A stretch of 64,000 bases of DNA from Oxalobacter paeniformigenes (GTDB lineage: Bacteria > Pseudomonadota > Gammaproteobacteria > Burkholderiales > Burkholderiaceae_D), in NCBI RefSeq assembly GCF_027158465.1, contig NZ_JAMKYL010000001.1, forward strand, positions 124,001-188,000, written 5' to 3'. The notes below the pieces were generated by a model that worked only from the letters and a program-made list of their open reading frames with translations, made no database searches and had not been told where the DNA came from. Positions 17,396-27,040 of this stretch are shown one piece after another. A program made the position numbers and the translations under genes. Position 1 is the first letter of the stretch; each line of letters starts with the position of its first letter.

Positions 17396-20300
17396 ATGTG
17401 TGCGCAAGGTTTGTATCATCCATCGTTTGAGCATGACGCTTGTGGCGTCGGGTTCGTTGCCCATATCAAGGGTGTCAAAAGCCATTCCATCATCGAGCAG
17501 GGCTTGTTGATACTGAAAAATCTCGACCACCGCGGTGCCGTGGGAGCGGACAAGATGATGGGCGACGGCGCCGGTATTCTGATACAGATCCCGGATCGTT
17601 TTTACCGTGAAGAAATGGCGAAGCAAAATGTCGTGCTGCCGCCGCCGGGTGAATATGGTGTCGGCATGATTTTCCTGCCGAAGGAACATGCTTCGCGACT
17701 GGCATGTGAGAAAGAAATCGAACGTGCGGTACGCGCCGAAAAACAGGTGGTGTTGGGGTGGCGTGATGTGCCGGTGAATCGCGAGATGCCGATGTCGCCC
17801 AAGGCGCGTGAAAAAGAACCGGTGATCCGCCAGATTTTTATCGGTCGTGGTCCGGATATCATGGTGACCGATGCGCTGGAAAGAAAACTGTTCGTCATCC
17901 GCAAGGCGGCGGGGCATGCCATCCAGGCACTCGACCTGAAGCATTGCAAGGAATTTTTCGTGCCGTCCATGTCGGCCAGAACGATTGTGTACAAGGGGCT
18001 GCTTCTGGCCGATCAGGTACAGGACTATTATCTGGATTTGCAGGATGAACGCTGCGTGTCAGCGCTGGCGATGGTGCATCAGCGTTTCTCGACGAACACG
18101 TTTCCGGAGTGGCCGCTCGCTCACCCGTATCGCCTTGTCGCACATAACGGCGAAATCAATACCGTCAAGGGGAATTTCAACTGGTTCCGTGCGCGTGAGG
18201 AAATGATGCGTTCCGCCGTGCTGGGCGATGATCTGCAAAAACTGTATCCACTGATGTATGAAGGCCAGTCCGATACGGCCTGTTTCGACAATGCGCTGGA
18301 ATTGCTGGTCATGTCGGGTTATCCGCTGGCTCATGCCATGATGATGATGATCCCGGAAGCATGGGAAAACCATCAGCTGATGGATGACAATCGCCGCGCA
18401 TTCTATGAATACCATGCCGCCATGATGGAACCCTGGGATGGTCCGGCGGCGATCGCCTTTACCGACGGGCGCCAGATCGGCGGCGTCCTGGACAGGAACG
18501 GTTTGCGTCCTGCACGTTATGTCGTGACGGATGACGATCTGGTCGTCATGGCGTCCGAAACGGGTGTATTGCCGATTCCGGAAACACATATTATCCGGAA
18601 ATGGCGTCTGCAGCCCGGCAAGATGTTCCTGATCGATCTGGACGCAGGCCGGATTATCGACGACAAGGAAATCAAGGATATCTATGCCAATGCCCGTCCG
18701 TATCGTGCATGGACGAATTCGGTTTGCATCAAGCTGCACGAACTGAAGGAACATGCGCATGAAGTCGTGCATTCGGATGTACCGCTGACCTTGCGGCAGG
18801 AAGCGTTCGGCTATACGCAGGAAGACCTGAAAATCATTTTGCCGCCGATGGCGCAAAACGGTGAGGAAGCGATCGGCTCGATGGGTAACGATGCACCACT
18901 GGCCGTTTTGTCGCACCGTCCGAAACCGCTTTACAACTATTTCCGCCAGTCTTTCGCGCAGGTCACCAATCCGCCTGTCGATCCGATTCGCGAGGAAATC
19001 ATCATGTCGTTGCTGTCCTATATCGGGCCGAAGCCCAATGTACTGGACACAAACAATGTCAATCCTCAAATGCGTCTGGAAGCGTCGCAGCCGATTCTGG
19101 GATTTGCTGAAATGGCCAGCATCCGCAATATCGATGCCTATACGAGCGGCAAATTCCGATCTTATGAGCTCGATATCTGTTATCCGGTCGCCTGGGGCAA
19201 GGAAGGTATCGAAGCGCATCTGGCGTCGCTGTGCGCCGAGGCTGTCGATGCCGTCAAATCGGGACACAATATCCTGATCGTTTCCGACAGGAAGATCGGT
19301 CCGGATCGTCTGGCGATTCCCGCCCTTTTGGCGACTTCTGCCATCCATCAGGATCTGGTCGCCAAGGGGTTGCGCGCTTCGACCGGTCTGGTTGTCGAAA
19401 CGGGTTCGGCCAAGGAAACACATCATTTCGCGCTGCTGGCGGGGTATGGCGCCGAAGCGGTCCATCCGTATCTGGTGCTGGAAACGCTCTCCGAGCTGGC
19501 ACCGAGATTGTCGGCAGAGCTGACACCGGAAAAGGCACAGGCCAATTTCATCAAGGCGATCAACAAGGGGCTGATGAAGATCATGTCGAAAATGGGGATT
19601 TCGACATACCGATCCTATTGCGGTGCGCAGATTTTCGAGGCGATCGGTTTGTCCGATGCGCTGGTAGAAAAATATTTCAGGGGAACAGTGTCCAGTGTCG
19701 GCGGTATCGGTGTCTTTGAAGTGGCAGAAGAATCGCTGCGTCTGCACCGGATGGCATTCGGCGCACGCCAGCAGCCGGTACGTTTTCTGGATGTCGGTGG
19801 GGAATACGCTTTCCGCAAGCAGGGCGAGGAACATATGTTCACGCCGGATGCGATCGCGAAGTTGCAGCATTCGACGCGTGCCAACAGTTATGCGACCTAC
19901 AAGGAATATGCGCAGATCATCAATGACCAGTCACGTCGCCAGATGACCTTGCGCGGTCTGTTCGAATTCCGGTTCGATCCGGCACGTGCCATTGCGATCG
20001 ACGAAGTCGAACCGGCCAAGGAAATCGTCAAACGCTTTGCGACCGGTGCGATGTCTCTGGGGTCTATCAGCGCCGAAGCGCATGCGTCTTTGGCAATCGC
20101 CATGAACCGGATCGGCGGTAAATCCAATACCGGCGAAGGGGGCGAGGATCCGCGCCGCTATGAAAACGAACTGGCAGGTATTCCGATCAAAAAAGGAGAA
20201 ACGCTTTCTTCCATTCTGGGCAAAGACCGGATCGTATCCGATATCGAATTGCAGGAAGGCGACTCGCTGCGTTCACGTATCAAACAGGTCGCATCAGGCC

Positions 20301-22090
20301 GTTTCGGTGTGACGGCAGAGTATCTGAATTCAGCCGATGAAATCCAGATCAAGATGGCGCAGGGCGCCAAGCCGGGTGAAGGGGGACAGCTGCCGGGTGG
20401 CAAGGTCTCCGAATATATCGCCAGCATGCGTTTTTCAGTCCCGGGTGTCGGTCTGATTTCGCCGCCCCCGCATCATGACATTTATTCCATCGAGGATCTG
20501 GCACAGCTGATTCACGATCTGAAAAACGTCAATCCAAGGGCGACGATCTCGGTCAAGCTGGTTTCCGAAGTGGGCGTCGGTACCATCGCTGCCGGTGTCG
20601 CCAAGGCCAAGGCAGACCATATCGTGATCGCCGGACATGACGGCGGTACCGGTGCATCGCCCTTATCGTCTATCAAGCATACCGGCTCGCCGTGGGAAAT
20701 CGGTCTGGCTGAAGCACAGCAGACACTGGTGCTGAACAATTTGCGTGGACGTGTACGGATTCAGGCCGATGGGCAGATGAAGACAGGACGGGATGTCGTG
20801 ATCGCAGCAATTCTGGGTGCCGATGAAGTGGGATTTGCCACGGCGCCGCTGGTTACGCAGGGCTGTATCATGATGCGCAAATGCCATTTGAATACCTGTC
20901 CGGTCGGCGTGGCGACGCAAGATCCGGAATTGAGAAAGAAATTCAGCGGCAAGCCGGAATATATCGTCAATTACCTGTTTTTCGTGGCCGAGGAAATGCG
21001 GCAGATCATGGCACAGCTCGGTATCCGAAAATATGACGATCTGATCGGACGTGTCGATTTGCTGGAAAAATCGAAAGCAATCGCTAACTGGAAGGAAGCT
21101 GGTCTGGATTTCAGCCGTCTGTTTTACGATCCGGTCGTGGATCAGGATGTCCACAAACGGCATCAGGAAGAACAGGATCACGGTCTGGAAAAGGCTATCG
21201 ATCACCGGCTGATTCTCCAGTCTGCCATCGCACTGGAAAAAAAGGAAAAAATTTCGTTTATCTATCCGATCAAGAATGCGAACCGCAGTGTGGGGGCGAT
21301 GCTCTCCGGCGAGGTCGCGCGCCGATTCGGACACGAAGGGTTGCCCGACGATACGATCCATATCCAGTTGCAGGGGACGGCAGGCCAGTCGGTCGGTTCT
21401 TTCCTGGCGCATGGCATTACGCTGGATTTGGTGGGAGAGGCGAACGACTATGTCGGCAAGAGCCTTTCCGGCGGGCGCATTATCGTCAGACCGCATGCAC
21501 AGTTCCGCGGACAGCCGGAACGCAACATGATTGCCGGCAATACAGTTTTGTATGGCGCGATTTCGGGTGAGGCTTATTTCTACGGTATCGCGGGCGAACG
21601 GTTTGCCGTACGCAATTCAGGTGCACTGGCTGTCGCCGAAGGCTGTGGCGATCATGGTTGCGAGTACATGACAGGCGGTACAGTTGTGATTCTGGGTGAA
21701 ACCGGACGCAATTTCGCGGCCGGGATGTCCGGCGGTGTGGCCTATGTATACGATCCGGACAAAACGTTTGAACGCCGGTGCAATCTGTCCATGGTCACGC
21801 TGGAGCCGGTATTGTCCTGTTTCGAACAGGAAGCCTCCGTGGAAAAGGCGGTATGGCATCGTCTGTCACGCCACGGACAGCCTCAAACGGATGAAGCGAT
21901 CCTGAAACATTTGATCGAAAACCATTTCACCTATACCGGCAGCATGACAGCGCGCAGGTTGCTGGAAGACTGGTCGAATTGCCGGTCGTGTTTCGTCAAG
22001 GTGTTTCCGATGGAATATCGTCGTGCATTGCAGGATTTGTATGCCGAGGAAAAAAGCGCAGAAGACAACGTGGCCGTGGTTGCCGCTTGA
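17396..22090 (+). CDS. gltB: Glutamate synthase (NADPH) large subunit
   Basis: Makes two glutamates from glutamine and 2-oxoglutarate with electrons from GltD. 1564 aa. The class II glutaminase domain is exposed by removal of Met1: Cys2 (MCAQG) is the nucleophile, and no propeptide is present. The central and FMN-binding synthase domains follow (GEGGEDPRRY near 920, GGQLPGGKVSEYIASMR near 1000). The [3Fe-4S] ligands are in CIMMRKCHLNTC near residue 1158. A C-terminal GXGXG beta-helix domain ends the protein. A GGGGG Shine-Dalgarno precedes the ATG. gltD follows after 40 bp, so the two form an operon. Confidence 0.98.
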   Translation: MCAQGLYHPSFEHDACGVGFVAHIKGVKSHSIIEQGLLILKNLDHRGAVGADKMMGDGAGILIQIPDRFYREEMAKQNVVLPPPGEYGVGMIFLPKEHASRLACEKEIERAVRAEKQVVLGWRDVPVNREMPMSPKAREKEPVIRQIFIGRGPDIMVTDALERKLFVIRKAAGHAIQALDLKHCKEFFVPSMSARTIVYKGLLLADQVQDYYLDLQDERCVSALAMVHQRFSTNTFPEWPLAHPYRLVAHNGEINTVKGNFNWFRAREEMMRSAVLGDDLQKLYPLMYEGQSDTACFDNALELLVMSGYPLAHAMMMMIPEAWENHQLMDDNRRAFYEYHAAMMEPWDGPAAIAFTDGRQIGGVLDRNGLRPARYVVTDDDLVVMASETGVLPIPETHIIRKWRLQPGKMFLIDLDAGRIIDDKEIKDIYANARPYRAWTNSVCIKLHELKEHAHEVVHSDVPLTLRQEAFGYTQEDLKIILPPMAQNGEEAIGSMGNDAPLAVLSHRPKPLYNYFRQSFAQVTNPPVDPIREEIIMSLLSYIGPKPNVLDTNNVNPQMRLEASQPILGFAEMASIRNIDAYTSGKFRSYELDICYPVAWGKEGIEAHLASLCAEAVDAVKSGHNILIVSDRKIGPDRLAIPALLATSAIHQDLVAKGLRASTGLVVETGSAKETHHFALLAGYGAEAVHPYLVLETLSELAPRLSAELTPEKAQANFIKAINKGLMKIMSKMGISTYRSYCGAQIFEAIGLSDALVEKYFRGTVSSVGGIGVFEVAEESLRLHRMAFGARQQPVRFLDVGGEYAFRKQGEEHMFTPDAIAKLQHSTRANSYATYKEYAQIINDQSRRQMTLRGLFEFRFDPARAIAIDEVEPAKEIVKRFATGAMSLGSISAEAHASLAIAMNRIGGKSNTGEGGEDPRRYENELAGIPIKKGETLSSILGKDRIVSDIELQEGDSLRSRIKQVASGRFGVTAEYLNSADEIQIKMAQGAKPGEGGQLPGGKVSEYIASMRFSVPGVGLISPPPHHDIYSIEDLAQLIHDLKNVNPRATISVKLVSEVGVGTIAAGVAKAKADHIVIAGHDGGTGASPLSSIKHTGSPWEIGLAEAQQTLVLNNLRGRVRIQADGQMKTGRDVVIAAILGADEVGFATAPLVTQGCIMMRKCHLNTCPVGVATQDPELRKKFSGKPEYIVNYLFFVAEEMRQIMAQLGIRKYDDLIGRVDLLEKSKAIANWKEAGLDFSRLFYDPVVDQDVHKRHQEEQDHGLEKAIDHRLILQSAIALEKKEKISFIYPIKNANRSVGAMLSGEVARRFGHEGLPDDTIHIQLQGTAGQSVGSFLAHGITLDLVGEANDYVGKSLSGGRIIVRPHAQFRGQPERNMIAGNTVLYGAISGEAYFYGIAGERFAVRNSGALAVAEGCGDHGCEYMTGGTVVILGETGRNFAAGMSGGVAYVYDPDKTFERRCNLSMVTLEPVLSCFEQEASVEKAVWHRLSRHGQPQTDEAILKHLIENHFTYTGSMTARRLLEDWSNCRSCFVKVFPMEYRRALQDLYAEEKSAEDNVAVVAA

Positions 22091-22130
22091 TGCGGATGCC
22101 ATGTCAACAGTAACCGGATAGAGGTGGAAA

Positions 22131-23585
22131 ATGGGAAAAGTAACGGGTTTCATGGAATTTGACCGCATTGAGGAAGTGCATCTGGAGCCCAAGGAGCGAG
22201 TCAGGAATTACCGGGAATTCACGCTGACATTGGCGGATGATCAGGCTCGCCTTCAAGGGGCGCGTTGCATGGATTGCGGTATTGCGTTTTGCAACAATGC
22301 CTGTCCGCTGGGCAATCTGATTCCTGATTTCAACGATCAGGTTTATCACGGCAATGATGCGGATGCGCTGGAAAAACTGCATGCGACGAACAATTTTCCG
22401 GAAATTACCGGACGAGTCTGTCCTGCATTATGTGAACCGGCCTGTTCGCTGGGACTAATCAAGGAACCGGTCGGTATCCGCTCGATCGAGCGTTTCATCA
22501 TCGAAAAGGGCTGGGAAAACGGTTGGGTCGTTCCGCGTCCGGCAGTACACAAGACCGGCAAGACCGTCGCGATCGTCGGTTCAGGTCCTGCCGGTCTGGC
22601 GGCAGCGCAGCAGCTGGCGCGTGCCGGACACGATGTGACAGTTTTCGAGAAGAACGACAAGATCGGTGGGTTGTTGCGTTATGGTATTCCGGACTTCAAG
22701 CTGGAAAAACAGATTATCGACCGGCGGCTGGAGCAGATGAAGGCCGAAGGCGTTGTATTCAAAACCGGCGTGCTGGTCGGCAAGAATGTACCGTCATGCA
22801 TTCAGAATATGGCTACGGAAACCTTGGATCCGGAAAGCCTGATCCAGTCGTTCGATGCAGTTGTTCTCGCGTGCGGTGCCGAGCAACCCCGTGAACTCGA
22901 TGTGCCGGGTGCCGATTTGCAAGGTGTCTGTTTCGCCATGGAATATCTGTGCGCGCAAAACAAAAAGGATGCAGGCGACAAGTCGCGCAATCGCCTGAAT
23001 GCAGAGGGCAAACGTGTCGTCATCATCGGTGGCGGGGATACGGGGTCCGATTGTGTCGGCATCGCCAACCGGCAGGGGGCGGCCAGCATTCTCCAGTTCG
23101 ATCGCAACGCACGTTTGCCCGACTCGGTGGACAAGGCCATGGTCTGGCCGTACTGGCCGAAACAGTTCAGGACGTCATCGTCCCAGGAAGAGGGTTGTGA
23201 TCGTGACTTCGGCGTCATGACCAAGCGTATTGAAGGCAAGCGCGGCAAGGTTGAAAAACTGATTGTCTGCCGAGTCGAACAGGTGGGCGGAAAATATGTC
23301 GAAATACCTGGCAGCGAATTCGAGATTCCGGCGGATATGGTCATCCTGGCCATGGGGTTTGCAGGACCAGCGGCACCGGTCCTGGACGCTTTCGGTGTTG
23401 AAAAGGATGGTGCAGGCAATGCGCGAGCCTTACTGGATGGTGACGACCGGTTCAAGACGTCTGTCGCCAAGGTATTTGCTGCCGGAGACGTACGACGCGG
23501 GCAGTCGCTGGTGGTCTGGGCATTGCACGAAGGCAGGGAATGTGCGCAGGCTGTCGATCGTTTCCTGACAGGCGAAATGCTTTAA
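22131..23585 (+). CDS. gltD: Glutamate synthase small subunit
   Basis: FAD- and Fe-S-containing NADPH dehydrogenase subunit that feeds electrons to GltB. 484 aa. The N-terminal domain carries the [4Fe-4S] cysteines CMDCGIAFCNNACP from about residue 47. The FAD Rossmann motif is VGSGPAGLAAAQ near 150 and the NADPH motif is GGGDTGSDCVG near 302. The C-terminal FAD motif AAGDVRRGQSLVV is near 455. It lies 40 bp after gltB with a GAGGTGG ribosome binding site. A strong inverted repeat follows before dapA. Confidence 0.97.
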   Translation: MGKVTGFMEFDRIEEVHLEPKERVRNYREFTLTLADDQARLQGARCMDCGIAFCNNACPLGNLIPDFNDQVYHGNDADALEKLHATNNFPEITGRVCPALCEPACSLGLIKEPVGIRSIERFIIEKGWENGWVVPRPAVHKTGKTVAIVGSGPAGLAAAQQLARAGHDVTVFEKNDKIGGLLRYGIPDFKLEKQIIDRRLEQMKAEGVVFKTGVLVGKNVPSCIQNMATETLDPESLIQSFDAVVLACGAEQPRELDVPGADLQGVCFAMEYLCAQNKKDAGDKSRNRLNAEGKRVVIIGGGDTGSDCVGIANRQGAASILQFDRNARLPDSVDKAMVWPYWPKQFRTSSSQEEGCDRDFGVMTKRIEGKRGKVEKLIVCRVEQVGGKYVEIPGSEFEIPADMVILAMGFAGPAAPVLDAFGVEKDGAGNARALLDGDDRFKTSVAKVFAAGDVRRGQSLVVWALHEGRECAQAVDRFLTGEML

Positions 23586-23690
23586 CAATCTGAAACAAAT
23601 TTATGGCATGATTGACGATATTTCACCTGCCTGTGCTGATATATTGCCTGAGTTGAGGTAGTATTATTGCTATTGCGCATGAATTTAATC

Positions 23691-23728
23691 CCGGTACCGC
23701 CAGCGGCGGTACCGGTTACAATCTTTTT
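23691..23728 (+). terminator. Hairpin and T-run between gltD and dapA
   Basis: Perfect 11-bp inverted repeat CCGGTACCGCC (23691-23701) and GGCGGTACCGG (23705-23715) with an AGC loop. A TTTTTT run comes 8 nt later, which is farther than in classical terminators. It likely ends the gltBD transcript. Its closeness to dapA (26 bp to the start) also allows a role in dapA expression. Confidence 0.55.
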
Positions 23729-23741
23729 TGACAGTTAGATC

Positions 23742-24626
23742 ATGATGAAAATCGAAGGCAGTATAGTTGCATTGGTTACCCCAATGAATGCGGATGGCAG
23801 TGTCGATCTCGATAGCGCTCGCCGTCTGATGGACTGGCAGATCGCCGAAGGAACCGATGCATTGTCCGTCGTCGGTACGACCGGCGAATCGCCGACTGTG
23901 AATGTTGATGAACATGCCGAAATGATCCGTGTTGCCGTGGAACACTCCGGCAAGCGGATTCCGGTCATTGCCGGAGCGGGGGGCAATTCCACCGCCGAAG
24001 CCATTGCGCTGACGCGCTATGCACAAATGGCCGGTGCCGATGCATCACTGCAAGTCGTTCCCTATTACAACAAGCCGACCCAGGAAGGGTTGTACCAGCA
24101 TTTCAAGAGCGTGGCCGAAGCGGTCGATTTGCCGATGATTCTGTATAACGTTCCGGGCAGAACGGTCGCCGATTTGTCCAATGAAACGATTCTGAGACTG
24201 GCGGAAATACCGAATATCATCGGTGTCAAGGATGCCACCGGCAATATCGCACGGGGAATCGATCTGCTTCGTCGTGTGCCGGAGGGTTTTTCGGTTTATT
24301 CCGGTGACGACTCGACCGCGCTGGCACTGATGCTGTGTGGCGCAAAAGGCAATATTTCCGTTGTCGCCAATGTCGCTCCGAAAACCATGCACCTGATGTG
24401 TGCGGCAGCGATCAGGGGTGATGTCGCAACGGCACGCAAGCTCAACAATCTGATGGTGCCGTTGAGCCAGCAGCTGTTTGTGGAATCGAATCCGATTCCG
24501 GTCAAGTGGGCCTTGTCCGAAATGGGCATGATTCCGCCTGGCATCCGGTTGCCACTGGTTCCGCTGTCCGAAGGATGCAAGGAAGGTGTCAGAAAAGCGC
24601 TGAAGGATGCGGGTGTACTTGCCTGA
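23742..24626 (+). CDS. dapA: 4-Hydroxy-tetrahydrodipicolinate synthase
   Basis: Condenses pyruvate with aspartate semialdehyde, the first committed step of lysine and diaminopimelate synthesis. 294 aa, the usual length. The (beta/alpha)8 family motifs are intact: GTTGESPT at about 46-53, the catalytic Tyr in LYNVPGRT near 135, and the Schiff-base Lys in IIGVKDATG near 162. Either of two consecutive ATGs could start it. bamC follows 63 bp downstream, a dapA-bamC order that is widespread in proteobacteria. asd, which supplies the substrate, is at 52 kb. Confidence 0.97.
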   Translation: MMKIEGSIVALVTPMNADGSVDLDSARRLMDWQIAEGTDALSVVGTTGESPTVNVDEHAEMIRVAVEHSGKRIPVIAGAGGNSTAEAIALTRYAQMAGADASLQVVPYYNKPTQEGLYQHFKSVAEAVDLPMILYNVPGRTVADLSNETILRLAEIPNIIGVKDATGNIARGIDLLRRVPEGFSVYSGDDSTALALMLCGAKGNISVVANVAPKTMHLMCAAAIRGDVATARKLNNLMVPLSQQLFVESNPIPVKWALSEMGMIPPGIRLPLVPLSEGCKEGVRKALKDAGVLA

Positions 24627-24689
24627 TCCGAAACTTGAAAAATTGGCAGTTAGCCTCCCTGAAAATAGTGAAGCCAGGAAGCTGAACGT

Positions 24690-25865
24690 ATGGTGTTGAA
24701 CAAGAAAGTCGGTCCTGTTTTGATCGGATCGTTGGCGGTTCTCGCGTTGTCGTCGTGCAGTTCGATCGACAGCATGCTTGAAGCGGATCGTATTGATTAT
24801 AAAAGCGAAGCATCCAAGACACAGGGGCAACGACTGGAAATTCCGCCCGATCTGACACAGTTGCAGCGAGATAACCGGTATGCCATTCCGGAAACAGGAA
24901 CGGTGACGGCATCAGACTACAACCAGCAGCGTCAGGAGGCCAGACCCGGTGTGGCGGTCGGTGCTGTCGGCGGTGTCGTGGCACCCAATGAAGCGACGGA
25001 TATCCGTATCGAACGGGATGGTAGCCAGCGTTGGCTGGTCGTGAACCGTTCTCCGGAAGTGTTGTGGCCACAGATCAGGGATTTCTGGCAGGATAACGGC
25101 TTCCTGATCAATATCGATTCGCCCGATACCGGTATCATGGAAACCGACTGGGCGGAAAACAGGGCTAAATTGCCACAGGATATTATCCGCAGGACGATCG
25201 GCAAGGTTTTCGATGCATTGTATTCGACCGGAGAACGGGACAAGTTCAGAACGCGACTTGAGCGCAATGCCGACGGTACGACCGATATTTTCATCAGCCA
25301 TCGTGGCGCACAGGAAGAAATCGTCGGTGTGAACCGTGATACGACCATGTGGACCGCACGTGCATCCGATCCGGAACTGGAAGCGGAATTTCTCTCTCGC
25401 CTGATGGTTCAGCTAAGCGATATGAACCAGAAGGAAAAAGCCAGGGCCAGAGCGATTGCAGAACGCAAGACAGTGGTTTTGCCTTCCAGGGCGACCCTCG
25501 TCAAGGGAAGCGACAGTTACAAGGTCGTTGTGGATGAAACGTTCGACAGAACATGGCGTCGCGTTGGCCTGGCGCTGGATCGTGTCGGTTTCACGGTTGA
25601 GGATCGTGACCGCTCGAAGGGGTTGTATTTCGTCCGCTATGTCGATCAGGACAGCGAAGCCAAAAGTACGCCGGAAAACGAGAAAGGTTTCTTCTCGAAT
25701 CTGTTCTCTTTCTCGAGCAGTGAAAAGCAGATCGAACGTTACCAGATTTCCATACAGGAAACCGGTGGCAAGAGCGAAATTGTCGTTCTGGACAGCAGAG
25801 GGATACCCGAAACGACATCCACGGGCCGCAAGATCATGAATCTTCTGTATGAACAGTTGAGATAA
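24690..25865 (+). CDS. bamC: Outer membrane protein assembly factor BamC (lipoprotein)
   Basis: Lipoprotein of the BAM complex that inserts beta-barrel proteins in the outer membrane. 391 aa. A lipoprotein signal ends in the lipobox LSSC (Cys near residue 23). The conserved unstructured N-terminal stretch follows (LEIPPDLTQLQ), then two helix-grip domains (about 95-215 and 255-375). Position directly after dapA agrees with dapA-bamC synteny. The C-terminal domain contains an extra Ser/Glu/Lys-rich loop. An MBL-fold hydrolase gene follows closely. Confidence 0.92.
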   Translation: MVLNKKVGPVLIGSLAVLALSSCSSIDSMLEADRIDYKSEASKTQGQRLEIPPDLTQLQRDNRYAIPETGTVTASDYNQQRQEARPGVAVGAVGGVVAPNEATDIRIERDGSQRWLVVNRSPEVLWPQIRDFWQDNGFLINIDSPDTGIMETDWAENRAKLPQDIIRRTIGKVFDALYSTGERDKFRTRLERNADGTTDIFISHRGAQEEIVGVNRDTTMWTARASDPELEAEFLSRLMVQLSDMNQKEKARARAIAERKTVVLPSRATLVKGSDSYKVVVDETFDRTWRRVGLALDRVGFTVEDRDRSKGLYFVRYVDQDSEAKSTPENEKGFFSNLFSFSSSEKQIERYQISIQETGGKSEIVVLDSRGIPETTSTGRKIMNLLYEQLR

Positions 25866-25892
25866 CATGCGCCTATCAAATTGGTTCCTGTT

Positions 25893-26672
25893 GTGAAAGC
25901 AACCAGTCTGGGGAGTGGCAGCAAGGGTAATGCATTGCTTGTTTCCGTCAGGAATGGCCAGACGGAAACGACTGTTATGTTCGATTGCGGTTTCGGTATC
26001 CGTGAAATAAAACGTCGTCTGGAACGTGTGCATTGTCTCCCGGAACAGGTGTCTGCGCTGGTCGTGACCCATGAGCATGGGGATCATGCTAGGGGTGTAC
26101 TGCCGTTTCTTCACCGTTATCGTGTTCCTGTCTGGATGAGTGAAGGAACTTTTCGTGCGATCGGAAAGGATTTTTCGGGAGTCGATTTGCACTTGTGTCG
26201 TGATGGCGACAGCTTCACGGTACGGGATTTGCAGGTGTCGGCTTTTGCCGTTTCGCATGATGCACGTGAACCGTTGCAATTTCATGTGACAGACGGTGCT
26301 GTCAAGTTCGGCATGCTGACCGATACCGGTCAGGTAACGGTGCCAATCCGTCAGGCGCTTTCAGGTTGCAATGTCCTGATGCTTGAATGCAATTATGATG
26401 ACGATATGCTGAAACGATCATCTTATCCGTTTGTCGTTCGCAAGCGTATCGGTAGTGTTTTCGGGCATCTTTCCAATCGTTGCGCGGCAGATTTTCTGTC
26501 GGAATTCGATAGCGTGCATCTGACCAAAGTTATCGGTGCACATTTGAGTGAAACGAACAATCTTCCCGATCTTGCGTTCAGGTCGTTGCACGATGTCGTC
26601 GATACGGGCAGGGTTGCCGTGATGGTGGCAAGTCAGGTCGACGGTTTTGGATGGACGGAGATTTCCGGATAA
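25893..26672 (+). CDS. MBL-fold metallo-hydrolase (YycJ/WalJ-like)
   Basis: Metallo-beta-lactamase-fold hydrolase of about 259 aa. The metal motif VTHEHGDHARG near residue 53 is intact, later ligands are in FAVSHDA and HLSNRC, and the N-terminus LGSGSKGNALLV is typical of the YycJ group. These proteins are cytoplasmic, some with 5'-3' exonuclease activity; the function here is not established. The GTG at 25893 gives the family-like start MKATSLGSGS. A TTG at 25881 is the other possibility, and neither has a good ribosome binding site. Likely co-transcribed with bamC. It is followed by a terminator hairpin. Confidence 0.88.
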   Translation: MKATSLGSGSKGNALLVSVRNGQTETTVMFDCGFGIREIKRRLERVHCLPEQVSALVVTHEHGDHARGVLPFLHRYRVPVWMSEGTFRAIGKDFSGVDLHLCRDGDSFTVRDLQVSAFAVSHDAREPLQFHVTDGAVKFGMLTDTGQVTVPIRQALSGCNVLMLECNYDDDMLKRSSYPFVVRKRIGSVFGHLSNRCAADFLSEFDSVHLTKVIGAHLSETNNLPDLAFRSLHDVVDTGRVAVMVASQVDGFGWTEISG

Positions 26673-26696
26673 TGTGTGGTTTCAGGTAAAACCTTC

Positions 26697-26735
26697 AATA
26701 AAAAAGCCGATCGGATGATCGGCTTTTTTTTCAGA
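26697..26735. terminator. Bidirectional terminator between MBL hydrolase and repeat lipoprotein
   Basis: 7-bp stem GCCGATC (26706-26712) / GATCGGC (26717-26723) with A-run before and eight T after. It works on both strands and so can end both convergent transcripts. Confidence 0.9.
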
Positions 26736-26746
26736 CAAGACAAGAA

Positions 26747-27040
26747 TTATTTCTTGGCAGCGTCTTTGGCCGGAGCAGCAGCGTCTTTGGCAGGAGCAGC
26801 GTCCTTGGCTGGAGCAGCAGCGTCTTTGGCAGCTGGAGCGGCAGCGTCTTTAGCAGCTGGAGCAGCAGCGTCTTTGGCAGCCGGAGCAGCAGCGTCTTTA
26901 GCGGCTGGAGCAGCAGCGTCTTTAGCTGGAGCGGTAGCGGCAGGAGCAGCAGCATCTTTCTTATCAGCTGGTTTTTCGCCAACTTTACATGCGGTCAGAG
27001 CCAGAGCCATCAGGCCAACGAGCAATAAAGACTTTTTCAT
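26747..27040 (-). CDS. Small lipoprotein with KDAAAPAA tandem repeats
   Basis: A 97-aa predicted lipoprotein of unknown function. The signal MKKSLLLVGLMALALTAC ends in the lipobox LTAC (Cys18). After a short KVGEKPADK spacer, residues 28-97 contain only Lys, Asp, Ala, Pro and one Thr, built from the octapeptide KDAAAPAA with shorter variants (KDAAAPA, KDAAPA). The start at 27040 has a good AAGGA site; the frame can be extended two codons to a TTG. The mature protein is probably an extended Ala/Pro rod anchored in a membrane. It could be a periplasmic spacer or a wall contact. I know no homologue by sequence. The opposite strand also has a long open frame, which is only a by-product of the repeat. 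Confidence 0.8.
   Translation of the reverse strand: MKKSLLLVGLMALALTACKVGEKPADKKDAAAPAATAPAKDAAAPAAKDAAAPAAKDAAAPAAKDAAAPAAKDAAAPAKDAAPAKDAAAPAKDAAKK
26756..26959 (-). repeat. Tandem 18-24 bp coding repeats (KDAAAPAA)
   Basis: In-frame DNA repeats within the lipoprotein gene, each unit encoding KDAAAPAA or a shorter form. The near-identity of several units suggests recent expansion by slippage or unequal recombination, so copy number may vary between strains. Confidence 0.85.

Noticed and set aside
18059..19870. 603-codon open frame antisense to gltB
   Set aside because: Lies fully inside an intact gltB and has no protein-like features.
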